Shown: piece by piece, positions 1 to 9,544 of the stretch | How the letters are laid out: each line of letters starts with the position of its first letter | Numbering within the stretch: the first letter of the stretch is position 1 | From: Chitinophagaceae bacterium | GTDB lineage: Bacteria; Bacteroidota; Bacteroidia; Chitinophagales; Chitinophagaceae | Length of the DNA: 39,016 nucleotides | Assembly (NCBI GenBank): GCA_004322015.1 | Contig: SCQT01000236.1 | Location: forward strand, 1-39,016 | Direction: 5' to 3' | Notes under the pieces: model-generated | The model's input: only the letters and a program-made list of their open reading frames with translations | Databases searched by the model: none | Told to the model about the DNA's origin: nothing | Translations under genes and position numbers: made by a program

Positions 1-852
1 ATGCTGGCTGTACTGGCACAAGACCCTGATAATGGTATCATAGACTATGGCAGTTGCGACGTGCAGCATAAAAATCAATCGGCTGTGGTGTTGGAATATC
101 TGGATTTTTACCGGCAGGCTCCCGGCAGTAAGCAAGATATAAAGTACTTGGTATTTGACAGTAAGTTTACCAACTACGAGAATCTCTCCAGGCTGGATGA
201 TGAAAATATTAAGTTTATCACCATCCGAAGGAGAGGGAAAAACATCCTGGAACAAATCGGTCAAAACACTCATTATAAGACTGTCAGGGTAGAAGCCAGC
301 GGATTAAAAAAGCGTACTTTAAAAGTACGGGATGAACGCATTACTTTGAGAGGATATGCCGATGTTAAGACGGGATTGCTCAAGCCTATCCGGCAGATTA
401 CCATTACCGGGCATGGTAAGATAAAACCAGCTTTAATCATTACCAATGATTTTGAGATAAGTGTTGAAAAAGTGGTCAGAAGATATTGCAGGAGATGGCT
501 CATCGAAAAAGACATATCCGAACAAATCGAATTCTTCCATTTGAACAGGGTCTCCTCCTCTATGGTCATTAAAGTAGATTTTGATTTGACCATGACGATT
601 GCCTCGCATAACCTATACCGGTTATTTGCCCTTGAACTGGAAAGGTATTCAGCGTTCTCTGATGAAAGGATTTATGAAAAGTTCATTGCTAACAATGGCA
701 CTATTGAAATCTCGGATAACCATATTCAAATCGAATTGAAAAAGAAAAGAGATTTGCCTCAGATTCTTGAAATGATGAAAGAACATCAAGATATAAATTA
801 CAAATGGCTGGGCAACAGAAAGATGGTTTTCTTCCCTTCTTCAACCTCCTAA
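1..852 (+). CDS. IS4-like DDE transposase, 5' end probably outside window
   Basis: Reads as the C-terminal two thirds or more of a DDE transposase of the IS4 superfamily. A likely second catalytic Asp lies in VFDSKFTNYENL (about residue 53). The Y-x2-R-x3-E arrangement of the IS4 YREK signature is visible in YCRRWLIEKDISEQ (about residues 162-175), but the position where the family has Lys is Ile. This supports the superfamily and may indicate a diverged or inactive copy. The ATG is the first base of the window, so the frame may continue upstream, and the first catalytic Asp is not clearly identifiable. The 3' end abuts a truncated IS1595 transposase on the other strand, as if this element had inserted into it. 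Specific IS family not resolved. Confidence 0.6.
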   Translation: MLAVLAQDPDNGIIDYGSCDVQHKNQSAVVLEYLDFYRQAPGSKQDIKYLVFDSKFTNYENLSRLDDENIKFITIRRRGKNILEQIGQNTHYKTVRVEASGLKKRTLKVRDERITLRGYADVKTGLLKPIRQITITGHGKIKPALIITNDFEISVEKVVRRYCRRWLIEKDISEQIEFFHLNRVSSSMVIKVDFDLTMTIASHNLYRLFALELERYSAFSDERIYEKFIANNGTIEISDNHIQIELKKKRDLPQILEMMKEHQDINYKWLGNRKMVFFPSSTS

Positions 853-1178
853 TTAGGGTAGGCTATTCTACATGAAAATCTGTGTTGAATATCAAAAGCC
901 CGGCTCAACTCACAACTGCTCATACCTTTTTTCCTCACGCTTAATATGAAACATATCCTGAAAGCCTTTAGCAGACCAAATTTCAGTTTATGGAAGAGTG
1001 TTCCTGCTGTGGGTGATTCATCATATCCACACCTTTGACACCTTCGGTAAAACCTTTTTCGCCCTGGCCACCATAACTCACTTCCACACCGCTTGCATTT
1101 ATAGCCTTCTTTCCATTTTAATTCTGCCAAATCTTTCAAGCAATCCTCTTTATTCTTAATATCGGTCAAACGCTTCAT
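849..1178 (-). pseudogene. IS1595-family transposase fragment (zinc-ribbon N-terminus)
   Basis: The product has the IS1595-type N-terminal zinc ribbon: CKRCGS (about residues 28-33) and CQRCGY, followed by the family's SPTAGTLFHKLKFGLLKAF block. Full IS1595 transposases are around 300 residues. This frame keeps about 95 recognisable residues (to about AFDIQ), then reads unrelated codons and stops beside the IS4-like gene. The DDE domain is absent, so the gene is dead. The break near 885-890 is most simply the insertion point of the left-hand element, although a target duplication cannot be checked because the other end is outside the window. Confidence 0.7.
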
Positions 1179-1454
1179 TTGTGATACCCTTAAACATAGC
1201 TTTGATTTTTATCAAAGCTATCTTCTCACAGTGGAACCTATTTGCACTACGGGACTTAAATGAATAATTAAATAATTAAATATCGCCGCTTTTTACACAA
1301 CTTGGGTTAAAAGGTGTTGGTCATCGTAAGACAGAATGAAATTCCACCTGACCTGAATTTTACAACCATTATCCTTTTCTTGGATTTATTTTTCCCAATA
1401 TATCAGTATTAATAACAAATGAATGCAGGTCAACTTTTTTAGAAATAATGATTT
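1179..1454. other. AT-rich intergenic region, no gene seen
   Basis: No coding frame of note on either strand. It holds short AT-rich direct repeats (AATTAAATA-like, about 1262-1288) and leads into the susC promoter. Some of it may be leftover IS1595 sequence upstream of the transposase start, but no terminal repeat could be fixed. Confidence 0.4.
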
Positions 1455-1500
1455 ACTAACATTATATTAATACATACTTAATGTTAGACACTGACCTTTG
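1455..1500 (+). promoter_or_regulatory. Predicted Pho box and promoter of susCD
   Basis: Cores CTAA (1456), TTAA (1467) and TTAA (1478) are exactly 11 nt apart, and TTTG of the -7 element starts at 1497, 19 nt after the third core. The element reads GACCTTTG, an imperfect TAnnTTTG, as expected for an activator-dependent promoter. The same 11/11/19 spacing occurs before pstS, the 9615 receptor and the plcP-like gene. Leader to the ATG is about 60 nt. Confidence 0.7.
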
Positions 1501-1563
1501 CATCATCATAAATGCGAGTTTCATTGAATAAAAACAGATACGTAATCTTCAAACACTAACTAT

Positions 1564-4500
1564 ATGATCAGAATTTTTAATCTATGCGCTTTGCGCGAAA
1601 AACCAATTGCTCTCTTGTCCATCTTTTGTTTTTGTTTCAGTTTTACATTTGGACAGCAACGCCTGGATATCTCCGGAAAAGTGATGGATAATCAAAATAA
1701 TCAGGCAATTTCCGGCGCTATCGTACATGTGAAAGGAACTGATAATGGGACATCTACGAATGCTGAAGGCTCTTTTTCAATTAAGGCTCTTTCAGATGAC
1801 ACACTTGTAATAAATTGTATTGGTTACCTGAACAGGCAAATTCCTGTGAATGGACTAACCCTAATCAATGTAAACCTGTCGAAAGATTCGAAAGTATTAA
1901 ACGAGCTGGTGGTCACTGCATTGGGCATTACCAAGCAGGAGAGATCGGTGGGTTACGCCTTACAGACCATCAACAATCAACAGCTTGTAACAGCTCCCGA
2001 TCCTAACCTGGTAAATGATCTTGATGGAAAAGTGGCAGGGGTGGATATTACTAACGGAGGAGCAGGAGTAGGTTCTACTTCTCGTATCGTCATTCGTGGG
2101 GAAAATTCTTTTTCAGGAAGTAACCAGCCTTTATTTGTAGTGGACGGTGTACCGATCAATAATGAAACTTATTTTAATGATGCCATAGAAAATTCTTCCA
2201 ACCAGGGTACCTGGGCAGAGGTGGATTGGGGAAATGGGGCTGCCGAAATCAATCCTCACGATATTTCCCAGGTCACCGTCTTAAAAGGGGCCGCCGCTGC
2301 CGCCTTATATGGGTCACGTGCCGCCAATGGAGCTATTGTGCTCACAACAAAAAAGGGAACTAACCAGGACGGAACTATGGGTATCAGTTTCACCAGTACT
2401 ACCACTTTTCAGACCCCTTTAAGATTACCCCGCCTGCAAAATGAATATGGAGCAGGGAACGGGAAACAACCATACGAATTTGTGGATGGGGGCCAGAGCT
2501 TTGAAAATAATATTCCCAATTATGGCCATAAATTTGACCCGGGCTATGATGTCGTTCAGTTTAATAGCCCCGCAGGTCCTTATCAGGCGGGGGACTTGGT
2601 AGAACGCAGCCTGCATCCGGGGATACAGGTAACTCCAACTCCCTGGACCGGCCATGCAGATCATTTCAAAAAGTTTTTGCAAACCGGAATAACCACAACT
2701 AATAATTTAGCCTTCGGCGGAGCCACAGATAAAGGGAGCTACCGCATGTCATTCAGTAACACCTATAATAAAGGTATCCTGCCGAATACTGATCTTATAC
2801 GTTACACGGTAGCCCTGCGGGCCAGCCACCATTTTAATGACCATCTGACTTCCAATTTTTTCATTAATTATATTAACAGCGGGAGTGATAACCGTCCCAA
2901 TATTGGTTACGGCTCCGAAAGCGTGATGTACACTTTCTTCGGCGTGTATGGAATGCCGATGAATATTGATATTAATTCATTGAAAAAAATGTGGCAAACC
3001 GGCGCTACGAATGTGCAGCAATTCCGTTACTGGAAAAATCATGATAACCCCTATGTTACGTTGTATGATAATACGAACAGTTTTAATAAAAACAGAGTCA
3101 TAGGTAATGCGAATATGAAATATGACTTTACCTCCCATCTGAGTCTGATGCTTCGGACTGGAGTTGATTTATATGGGGATCACAGAGAAGGTCATCGTGC
3201 ATTCAGTACTGTCAGGTTTCCTTCAGGGGGCTTTCGTACGGATAATGTAAACTACCTGGAAAATAATACCGATTTTCTTTTGAACTATAATAAGCAGGTA
3301 AGTTCAGATTTTAACCTGAATATTTCCGGCGGCGGCAACCGGTTTGTGCAAAATATTACGTACATCCGTAATATTGCCAATACTTTGATTACTCCCGGCT
3401 TGTATAATTTTTCCAATGCACAAAGCGAATTACCTACATTATTAGTTAAGGATAATAAAGTGATGTACAGCCTGTATGCTTTTGGCGATTTCAGCTACAG
3501 AGATAAGTTATTCCTTAGTGTTACCGGACGTAATGACTGGTCAAGCACGTTACCTAAAGGTAGCAATTCTTATTTTTATCCTTCGGCCTCTCTAAGTGCT
3601 ATCATTTCTGATATGGTGGAATTGCCCAGAACGATTTCTTTTTTGAAGTTACGTTTATCTGCCGCTCAGGTCGGGAAAGATGCTGATCCTTATTCTATTA
3701 ATAACACCTATCTTACCAATACACCCTTTGGTAATTATCCTTTAACAACCGCTAATAATGTATTGGCTAACAGCCGTCTGAAACCTTCTAAAACCACCTC
3801 TACCGAAGCAGGGATAGATATAAGATTTCTTGGAGACAGGATTGGATTGGACGCCACTATTTACAATTCGGACACCAAAGATGAGGTAGTACAATTGCCT
3901 ATACCGGTTTCTTCCGGATATACCAATGCTTATGTCAATGGAGGAGAGATCAATAATAAAGGTATAGAATTCGTTTTAAGCCTAAGGCCCTTTCAACCCG
4001 CTAAGGCAAATGGATTTAGCTGGGACATGAATTTCAATTTTAGCCACAATGTGGGTAAAGTGGTTTCTTTGCCGGATGGGATTCAAACTTATAAATATGC
4101 ACAGATCACACAGTATGATCGTTATTACCGGGCAATACAATATAATGCAGTTGTAGGAGAACGATTGGGAAATATGTATGGAAATGGCTTTGTCCGCGAT
4201 TCAAAAGGGGCAATAGTTTATAAAAATGGCGTCCCTGAAATTACCACCAGTCAAAACATGCTTTTGGGAAATTACAATCCTGACTTTATATTGGGATGGT
4301 ACAATGAACTCTCCTGGAAAAATTTCAGCCTTGACTTTACCTGGGACTGGCATCAGGGTGGTAAGTTTTATTCTTATACTGAATTAGGCGTATTAAACGG
4401 AGGAATGTCCATAGAAACATTGCCAGGTAGGGAAACAGGTATTATAGGAAAGGGTGTTATGATGGATGGTTCGGGCAAGTATGGCCCCAATAATGTAAAA

Positions 4501-4809
4501 GTAGATGCAGCCACCTATTACCTCGGTTATTACAATGCCAATAACAACGAAGTCTTTATGTATAATGCTTCGTATCTTAAATTAAGAGAAGTAAGGATTG
4601 GTTACACCTTCCATCATTTGTTCCGTGGCTTATCCGGTTCTGATCTGAATGTATCATTGATAGGTAGAAATTTGTTGGAATTCACACAAAACAAGGACGT
4701 TGATCCTGAAACGCTTGCTTTACGCGGGCAACAAATTTTACCCGGAGTGGAATTCCTTAGCCTGCCATCTACACGAAGTATGGGCATTTCGGTAGGCGTT
4801 AATTTTTAA
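1564..4809 (+). CDS. SusC/RagA-family TonB-linked outer membrane transporter
   Basis: Outer-membrane, TonB-driven importer subunit that pairs with a SusD lipoprotein. A signal peptide (about 1-30) is followed by a carboxypeptidase-regulatory-like domain (about residues 34-110; GKVMDNQNNQAISGAIVHVK), then the plug with LFVVDGVPINN and the highly conserved AAAALYGSRAANGAIVLTTK block (about 240-265), then a long beta-barrel ending in aromatic VGVNF. At 1081 residues the length is normal for the family. The SusD gene starts 24 nt downstream. The predicted Pho box upstream suggests the cargo contains phosphorus rather than being a plain glycan. No glycoside hydrolase is nearby. The substrate itself cannot be read from the sequence. 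Confidence 0.93.
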   Translation: MIRIFNLCALREKPIALLSIFCFCFSFTFGQQRLDISGKVMDNQNNQAISGAIVHVKGTDNGTSTNAEGSFSIKALSDDTLVINCIGYLNRQIPVNGLTLINVNLSKDSKVLNELVVTALGITKQERSVGYALQTINNQQLVTAPDPNLVNDLDGKVAGVDITNGGAGVGSTSRIVIRGENSFSGSNQPLFVVDGVPINNETYFNDAIENSSNQGTWAEVDWGNGAAEINPHDISQVTVLKGAAAAALYGSRAANGAIVLTTKKGTNQDGTMGISFTSTTTFQTPLRLPRLQNEYGAGNGKQPYEFVDGGQSFENNIPNYGHKFDPGYDVVQFNSPAGPYQAGDLVERSLHPGIQVTPTPWTGHADHFKKFLQTGITTTNNLAFGGATDKGSYRMSFSNTYNKGILPNTDLIRYTVALRASHHFNDHLTSNFFINYINSGSDNRPNIGYGSESVMYTFFGVYGMPMNIDINSLKKMWQTGATNVQQFRYWKNHDNPYVTLYDNTNSFNKNRVIGNANMKYDFTSHLSLMLRTGVDLYGDHREGHRAFSTVRFPSGGFRTDNVNYLENNTDFLLNYNKQVSSDFNLNISGGGNRFVQNITYIRNIANTLITPGLYNFSNAQSELPTLLVKDNKVMYSLYAFGDFSYRDKLFLSVTGRNDWSSTLPKGSNSYFYPSASLSAIISDMVELPRTISFLKLRLSAAQVGKDADPYSINNTYLTNTPFGNYPLTTANNVLANSRLKPSKTTSTEAGIDIRFLGDRIGLDATIYNSDTKDEVVQLPIPVSSGYTNAYVNGGEINNKGIEFVLSLRPFQPAKANGFSWDMNFNFSHNVGKVVSLPDGIQTYKYAQITQYDRYYRAIQYNAVVGERLGNMYGNGFVRDSKGAIVYKNGVPEITTSQNMLLGNYNPDFILGWYNELSWKNFSLDFTWDWHQGGKFYSYTELGVLNGGMSIETLPGRETGIIGKGVMMDGSGKYGPNNVKVDAATYYLGYYNANNNEVFMYNASYLKLREVRIGYTFHHLFRGLSGSDLNVSLIGRNLLEFTQNKDVDPETLALRGQQILPGVEFLSLPSTRSMGISVGVNF

Positions 4810-4833
4810 AGATCATCAAAACAGATTAAAAAT

Positions 4834-6309
4834 ATGAAAAAGCAATTTTATTTATTAATGATTGCAGCAGCGATAACATTGCTCGCAAGTTCCTGTAATA
4901 AAGAATTTCAAAGGGTGAATACCAACCCTAATAATCTGGAAAGTCCTGATGCTGCAACCCTGCTTTCAAACGTGCTTGTTTCGGAATTTTATAACAACGC
5001 GGATATCGCATGGACAGTGGGCAATGGGTACAGCCAGTATATGACTTTTAGCCAAGATTATTATAATACCGCCACCCGCTATTCGCCTGTAACCAACGAC
5101 CCGTATTGGAATTCCATGTATGAAGCGGCCAGGGATGCTGATATTCTTCTATCTCAGGCGCAGCAAGATAAAAACATTTTAATGGAAGCTGTTGCACTTA
5201 CTCTGCGTTCTTACGCCTTCGCCCAATTGACAGAGTTGTGGGGCGATATTCCATTCAAACAGGCTTTACAGGGTTCCTCGGGGAAATATACACCCGCATA
5301 CGATGACCAACAGACTGTTTATACTGATTCACAAGCAGGTATTCTTCCTTCATTGCAAAGAGCTGATAGTTTGTTGCAAACAAATCCTTCTGCATTGTTG
5401 AACGGGGATCTATTGTATAAGGGAAATGTAAATAGCTGGAGAAGATTTATTAATGCCCTGCGCCTGCGATACCTGATGAGAATTTCCTCCAAAATGGATG
5501 TAAAGTCTCAAATGCAAAGTGTCGTATCGGAAGGTATGCTTATGCAAAATGCTTCACAAAGCGCTGACCTGACGCTACCCTCTACTATACCATATAATTT
5601 TCCGAGCCTTACAGAAAGATCCGGTGATTTCAATGTAAAATTTCTGAACAGCACGCTTTATAATGCTTTCGTAAACACAAGTGATTCTGCCAGGCTCCAG
5701 GCATACTTTGCACCAAATTCAAATAATGCTGATCAGGCGGCTTTTAGCTTCAGTCATTATGGCGGAATGCCTATGGTAGTTGATGCCAGTACCGACCAGG
5801 CAAATACATCTTCTCATTTTAATTCAAGCTTTACTACGGGAGGCAATCCTGATGTACTGAAGGCGAGAATTATTACGTATGCGGAACAGGAATTTATTCT
5901 TTCAGAAGCAGCTTTAAAAGGATATATTTCAGGGGACCCAAATACTTATTATCAAAATGGTATTGTAGGCGCATACAATGAAATTGGGTTAAGCACAGCC
6001 CAGGCAAATGTTTACCTGTCCAATGTCAATGTACAAATGAATATTCTTAATCAAGATACCGCTCTCTCTCAAATCATTACTCAAAAATGGATTGCCAATA
6101 TTAATAATGGCTTCGAAGGTTGGATTGAATATAATCGTACAGGTTATCCTGATTTTCAAACAGGAGGTAGCGCAAACCTTAATAACAATACCATACCGGA
6201 TCGCTTTTTGTACCCCGATGCTGAAAAAACCATCAATGCCGATAATTATAAGAATGAGATCAAAAAGATGGGTGGTGCCGAAACCACTAATTATAAAGCA
6301 TGGTGGTAG
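4834..6309 (+). CDS. SusD/RagB-family nutrient-binding lipoprotein (SusD-like_2 type)
   Basis: Surface lipoprotein that caps the SusC channel and captures substrate. The N-terminus is a type II signal with lipobox LLASSC, lipidated Cys at residue 21, followed by the NTNPNN segment common in SusD homologues. The body (DAATLLSNVL, YWNSMYEAARDADILL, ALTLRSYAFAQLTELWGDIPF, NSWRRFINALRLRYLMRIS) matches the TPR-like helical fold of the SusD-like_2 branch; the C-terminus has the usual RFLYPDAEKTINADNYK. Length 491 is typical. It is the second gene of the Pho-box-driven susCD unit and is followed after about 25 nt by a strong terminator, so the pair forms a closed operon. Confidence 0.92.
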   Translation: MKKQFYLLMIAAAITLLASSCNKEFQRVNTNPNNLESPDAATLLSNVLVSEFYNNADIAWTVGNGYSQYMTFSQDYYNTATRYSPVTNDPYWNSMYEAARDADILLSQAQQDKNILMEAVALTLRSYAFAQLTELWGDIPFKQALQGSSGKYTPAYDDQQTVYTDSQAGILPSLQRADSLLQTNPSALLNGDLLYKGNVNSWRRFINALRLRYLMRISSKMDVKSQMQSVVSEGMLMQNASQSADLTLPSTIPYNFPSLTERSGDFNVKFLNSTLYNAFVNTSDSARLQAYFAPNSNNADQAAFSFSHYGGMPMVVDASTDQANTSSHFNSSFTTGGNPDVLKARIITYAEQEFILSEAALKGYISGDPNTYYQNGIVGAYNEIGLSTAQANVYLSNVNVQMNILNQDTALSQIITQKWIANINNGFEGWIEYNRTGYPDFQTGGSANLNNNTIPDRFLYPDAEKTINADNYKNEIKKMGGAETTNYKAWW

Positions 6310-6335
6310 TGAAAGCATTCTATAGATCTTTTATG

Positions 6336-6360
6336 CCCCGGTGTTAATGCCGGGGTTTTT
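6336..6360 (+). terminator. Rho-independent terminator of susCD
   Basis: Perfect GC stem CCCCGG (6336-6341) / CCGGGG (6350-6355) with an 8-nt loop and an immediate run of five T. Located 26 nt after the SusD stop. It separates the susCD transcript from ppk1. Confidence 0.9.
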
Positions 6361-6485
6361 CACATAAAGATTAAATCGGGCAAAAGGAATGATTAGAGTT
6401 ATTCCTTGAAGCTCACATTAATTATCTTGCAAACTTCTAAAAAAATATTGTATGGGATATCAGTTGGCTGTCCTTCAATGCCCGT

Positions 6486-8501
6486 GTGCTCCAGGAAGCC
6501 GCTGATACTGAAAATCCTCTATATGAGAGGATCCATTTTTCAGGTATCTTTTCCAATAACCTGGATGAGTTTTTCAGGATCAGGGTGGCTACGCTAAAGC
6601 GTATGCTTCTACTGAAAAAACCTGCTAAAATGCATCTCGAAAACGATCCTGCGGGGATCTTAGATGAGATACAAAAAACGGTGGTGATCCAGCAACAACG
6701 GTCGGATCAGGTATGGAAAGATATTTTAAATGAGTTAAGGAAAAGGCATGTTTTTATAAAAACAGAAACTCACCTCAATAAGGAACATCAACTTTTTATA
6801 CAGGGATATTTTCTCCGGGAAGTGAGGCCCCGAATTATTCCTCTAATCCCTGAGAACATGAAAGGTCCGCTCAACTTGCACGATAAATCCATTTATCTAG
6901 CTGTAGCGCTTTTCAATGAAAAAAGTGCAAAAAAAAGGATTTATTCGTTGATTGAAATACCAACAGGAATTTTGCCAAGATTCATTATGTTGCCTTCAAA
7001 ATCAAATCAGAAAAACATTATTCTGCTTGAAGACATTATCCGGTTTTGTATGCCTTCAATTTTTCCTTTTTTCAACTATGACCGTTACTCCACTGCCATT
7101 ATTAAACTTACCCGCGATGCAGAGATGGATATTGACAACGATATCTCAGTGAATGTCATTGATCAGATCCGAAAAGGTTTAAAAGAGCGAAAGAGGGGAA
7201 AGCCTGTAAGGCTTACTTTTGATCAGGAAATCGAGCCTCAATTATTAAAATATTTAATGAGGAATCTTCAGCTTACAAAACACGACAGCCTTATACCTGG
7301 CAGCCGGATTCATAATTTTAAAGATTTTATGCACTTCCCCCTGCAGGTATTAAGCGGTAAAGATCAAAGTCATCGTAGAGCGCCATTCATCCATCCTTTG
7401 CTGGCGAATTCGGACAGCCTGCAGAAAGTTGTATTAAAAAGGGATGTGTTATTGAACTTTCCATATCATTCTTTTAATTCACTCGTTGATTTGTTGAGAG
7501 AAGCTGCGATTGATCCAACTGTGAGACAAATAAAAATAACGGCTTACAGGCTGGCTCAATATTCACAGATCATTCATGCGCTGGTGAGTGCGGCAAATAA
7601 TGGAAAGGAAGTGATTGTTATTATCGAATTACGTGCCCGTTTTGATGAAGAAGTTAACCTCCATTGGAAGACAATTCTTGAAGAAGAAGGCGTGAAGGTG
7701 CATATCGGTATTCCCGATATGAAAGTACATACTAAAGTTTGCGTTATTACCAAATTGATAAACAATGACCCTGTTCTGTATGGGTTTATCAGCACCGGCA
7801 ATTTAAATGAAGATACTGCAAAATACTATAGCGATTTTTGCCTGCTTACTGCTGATAAACAAATCATGGCCTGTATAAATCGTCTTTTTAAATGGCTTGA
7901 AGTAAATAATGGAATATCTAAGCAACCTTCGGGTAATTATGATCTGATGGTAAGCCCATCTGGTATGCGAAAGCAGCTAATTGGGCTTATTGACAGGGAG
8001 ATACGGCATGTCAAAAATAAAAAACCCGCGGCCGTTCTACTGAAAATGAATTCACTGACGGATAATATCCTGATAAATAAACTATATCAGGCCGCTGCTG
8101 CAGGAGTAGAAATTAGGATCATTGTACGTGGGATATGTTGTGTGATCTCTCACCGTAAACATTGGAAAAGAGACATGAATATCATCAGCATAGTGGATGA
8201 ATATTTAGAACATGCAAGAGTATTTATTTTCCATAATAAGGGCAAGGAAGAGACGTATCTTTCATCTGCTGATTGGATGATTCGTAACTTAGATCACCGG
8301 GTAGAAACCACCGTTCACATTAAAGACGAAATGATTAAGAAAGAGTTGAAGGAATATTTGGAATTGCAATTCAAAGATAACGTGAAGGCTCGAACGATGG
8401 ATAATAACCAACAAAATGTTTTTAAAATCCGGAATGGCAAGAAAATAAGGTCTCAGGTTATCTGGTACCAAACACTTAAAAATAAAATATATTCAACATG
8501 A
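6486..8501 (+). CDS. ppk1: Polyphosphate kinase 1 (N-terminus uncertain)
   Basis: Reversibly transfers the ATP gamma-phosphate to polyphosphate. Clear family blocks: FSNNLDEFFRIRVATLKRM near the start, the PLD-like catalytic domain with VHTKVCVITK (His415 in this numbering, the phospho-acceptor position), FISTGNLNEDTAKYY, and VDEYLEHARVFIF (His576, the second catalytic His) followed by YLSSADWMIRNLDHRVE. The GTG at 6486 is the first conventional start in frame, but the conserved family motif DISWLSFNAR is encoded just upstream (6456-6485), so real translation must begin earlier. In frame there is only ATT (6447) before a TAA at 6438. If the A7 run at 6439-6445 were A8, the frame would join an upstream one opening with TTG at 6427 or 6406. 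It overlaps the ppx gene by 4 nt (ATGA). Confidence 0.92.
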   Translation: MLQEAADTENPLYERIHFSGIFSNNLDEFFRIRVATLKRMLLLKKPAKMHLENDPAGILDEIQKTVVIQQQRSDQVWKDILNELRKRHVFIKTETHLNKEHQLFIQGYFLREVRPRIIPLIPENMKGPLNLHDKSIYLAVALFNEKSAKKRIYSLIEIPTGILPRFIMLPSKSNQKNIILLEDIIRFCMPSIFPFFNYDRYSTAIIKLTRDAEMDIDNDISVNVIDQIRKGLKERKRGKPVRLTFDQEIEPQLLKYLMRNLQLTKHDSLIPGSRIHNFKDFMHFPLQVLSGKDQSHRRAPFIHPLLANSDSLQKVVLKRDVLLNFPYHSFNSLVDLLREAAIDPTVRQIKITAYRLAQYSQIIHALVSAANNGKEVIVIIELRARFDEEVNLHWKTILEEEGVKVHIGIPDMKVHTKVCVITKLINNDPVLYGFISTGNLNEDTAKYYSDFCLLTADKQIMACINRLFKWLEVNNGISKQPSGNYDLMVSPSGMRKQLIGLIDREIRHVKNKKPAAVLLKMNSLTDNILINKLYQAAAAGVEIRIIVRGICCVISHRKHWKRDMNIISIVDEYLEHARVFIFHNKGKEETYLSSADWMIRNLDHRVETTVHIKDEMIKKELKEYLELQFKDNVKARTMDNNQQNVFKIRNGKKIRSQVIWYQTLKNKIYST

Positions 8502-9406
8502 AATTGGCTGCAATTGACATAGGATCTAATGCTGCACGTCTCCTGATCATGCAGGTAATAGAACAGGACGAATGTGATCCTTCCTTTACAAAGCTCAACC
8601 TTATCAGAATTCCGCTAAGATTAGGATTCGATATATCAAAAAACGGGGCTATTTCTTCTCAAAAAAGGGTACATATCATCGAAACCATGAAGGCTTATAA
8701 ATTCCTGCTGGATGTATATGAAGTAGATCACTTTAAAGCATGTGCAACGGCAGCTTTCCGGAATGCTGCCAACCGGGAGGAGATATTAACTGAAATTTTA
8801 AAAGAAACACAAATAGACCTTAAGATCATCACCGGGGAACAAGAGGCTGATTTTATTTTTCAAAATCACATTGCCGAAAAGCTGAATAAATCGGACAATT
8901 ACATTTATATTGACGTAGGAGGAGGAAGCACGGAAATTTGTATTTTCAACAGGAATAAACTGAGAGGGAAAGCATCTTTTAATATTGGAACTATCGGGTT
9001 GTTGGAAAACCGGATTAAAAAATCTGACTGGAATTTGATGAAAGAATTTATTAAAAAAAAGACCTTGCGCTATGAAAATATCCTCGCTATTGGTTCTGGT
9101 GGTAACATTAATAAAGTAGCTTCCCTGTCAGGTAAAAAGGATAATAAGCCGCTTTACCTGGGCGAGTTGGAAGATTACTTCCATGAGCTATCCAGGCTTA
9201 CGGTAGATGAAAGAATAAAGTCTTTCCGGTTGAGCCCCGACAGGGCAGATGTGATTGTTCCTGCTCTCGATATATATATAAAAATAATGCAATGGGCAGG
9301 AGCAGTGAAAATATTTGTTCCTAAGATTGGACTTGCCGATGGTCTTATCCACGCCCTCTATGACGAAGTGAAGAAACCCACTTCAACCGAAACAACCTTA
9401 AAATAA
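8498..9406 (+). CDS. Ppx/GppA-family exopolyphosphatase
   Basis: Hydrolyses terminal phosphates of polyphosphate (Ppx) or pppGpp (GppA); the position directly behind ppk1 favours polyphosphate. The ASKHA-fold phosphate-binding motifs are present: AAIDIGSNAARLL (residues 4-16), the second-lobe DVGGGSTE (139-146) and AIGSGGNINKVA (about 198-209). TGEQEADFIF is the usual catalytic-Glu region. At 302 residues it is the short form that lacks the extra C-terminal domains of E. coli Ppx. The start ATG overlaps the ppk1 stop as ATGA, so the two are probably translationally coupled. No Pho box of the type seen elsewhere was found ahead of the ppk1-ppx unit. Confidence 0.9.
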   Translation: MKLAAIDIGSNAARLLIMQVIEQDECDPSFTKLNLIRIPLRLGFDISKNGAISSQKRVHIIETMKAYKFLLDVYEVDHFKACATAAFRNAANREEILTEILKETQIDLKIITGEQEADFIFQNHIAEKLNKSDNYIYIDVGGGSTEICIFNRNKLRGKASFNIGTIGLLENRIKKSDWNLMKEFIKKKTLRYENILAIGSGGNINKVASLSGKKDNKPLYLGELEDYFHELSRLTVDERIKSFRLSPDRADVIVPALDIYIKIMQWAGAVKIFVPKIGLADGLIHALYDEVKKPTSTETTLK

Positions 9407-9544
9407 CTACTGCATATTTATTATCAATTACTCGTTTTTACCAGGGTATCCTCTCTTTTATCTTCGACTAGTATAACAACCTATCATCAGAAGAGTATTG
9501 ATTACCATTAGCTAATCTCTATCTTCAGAATTTCATAACTAAAT

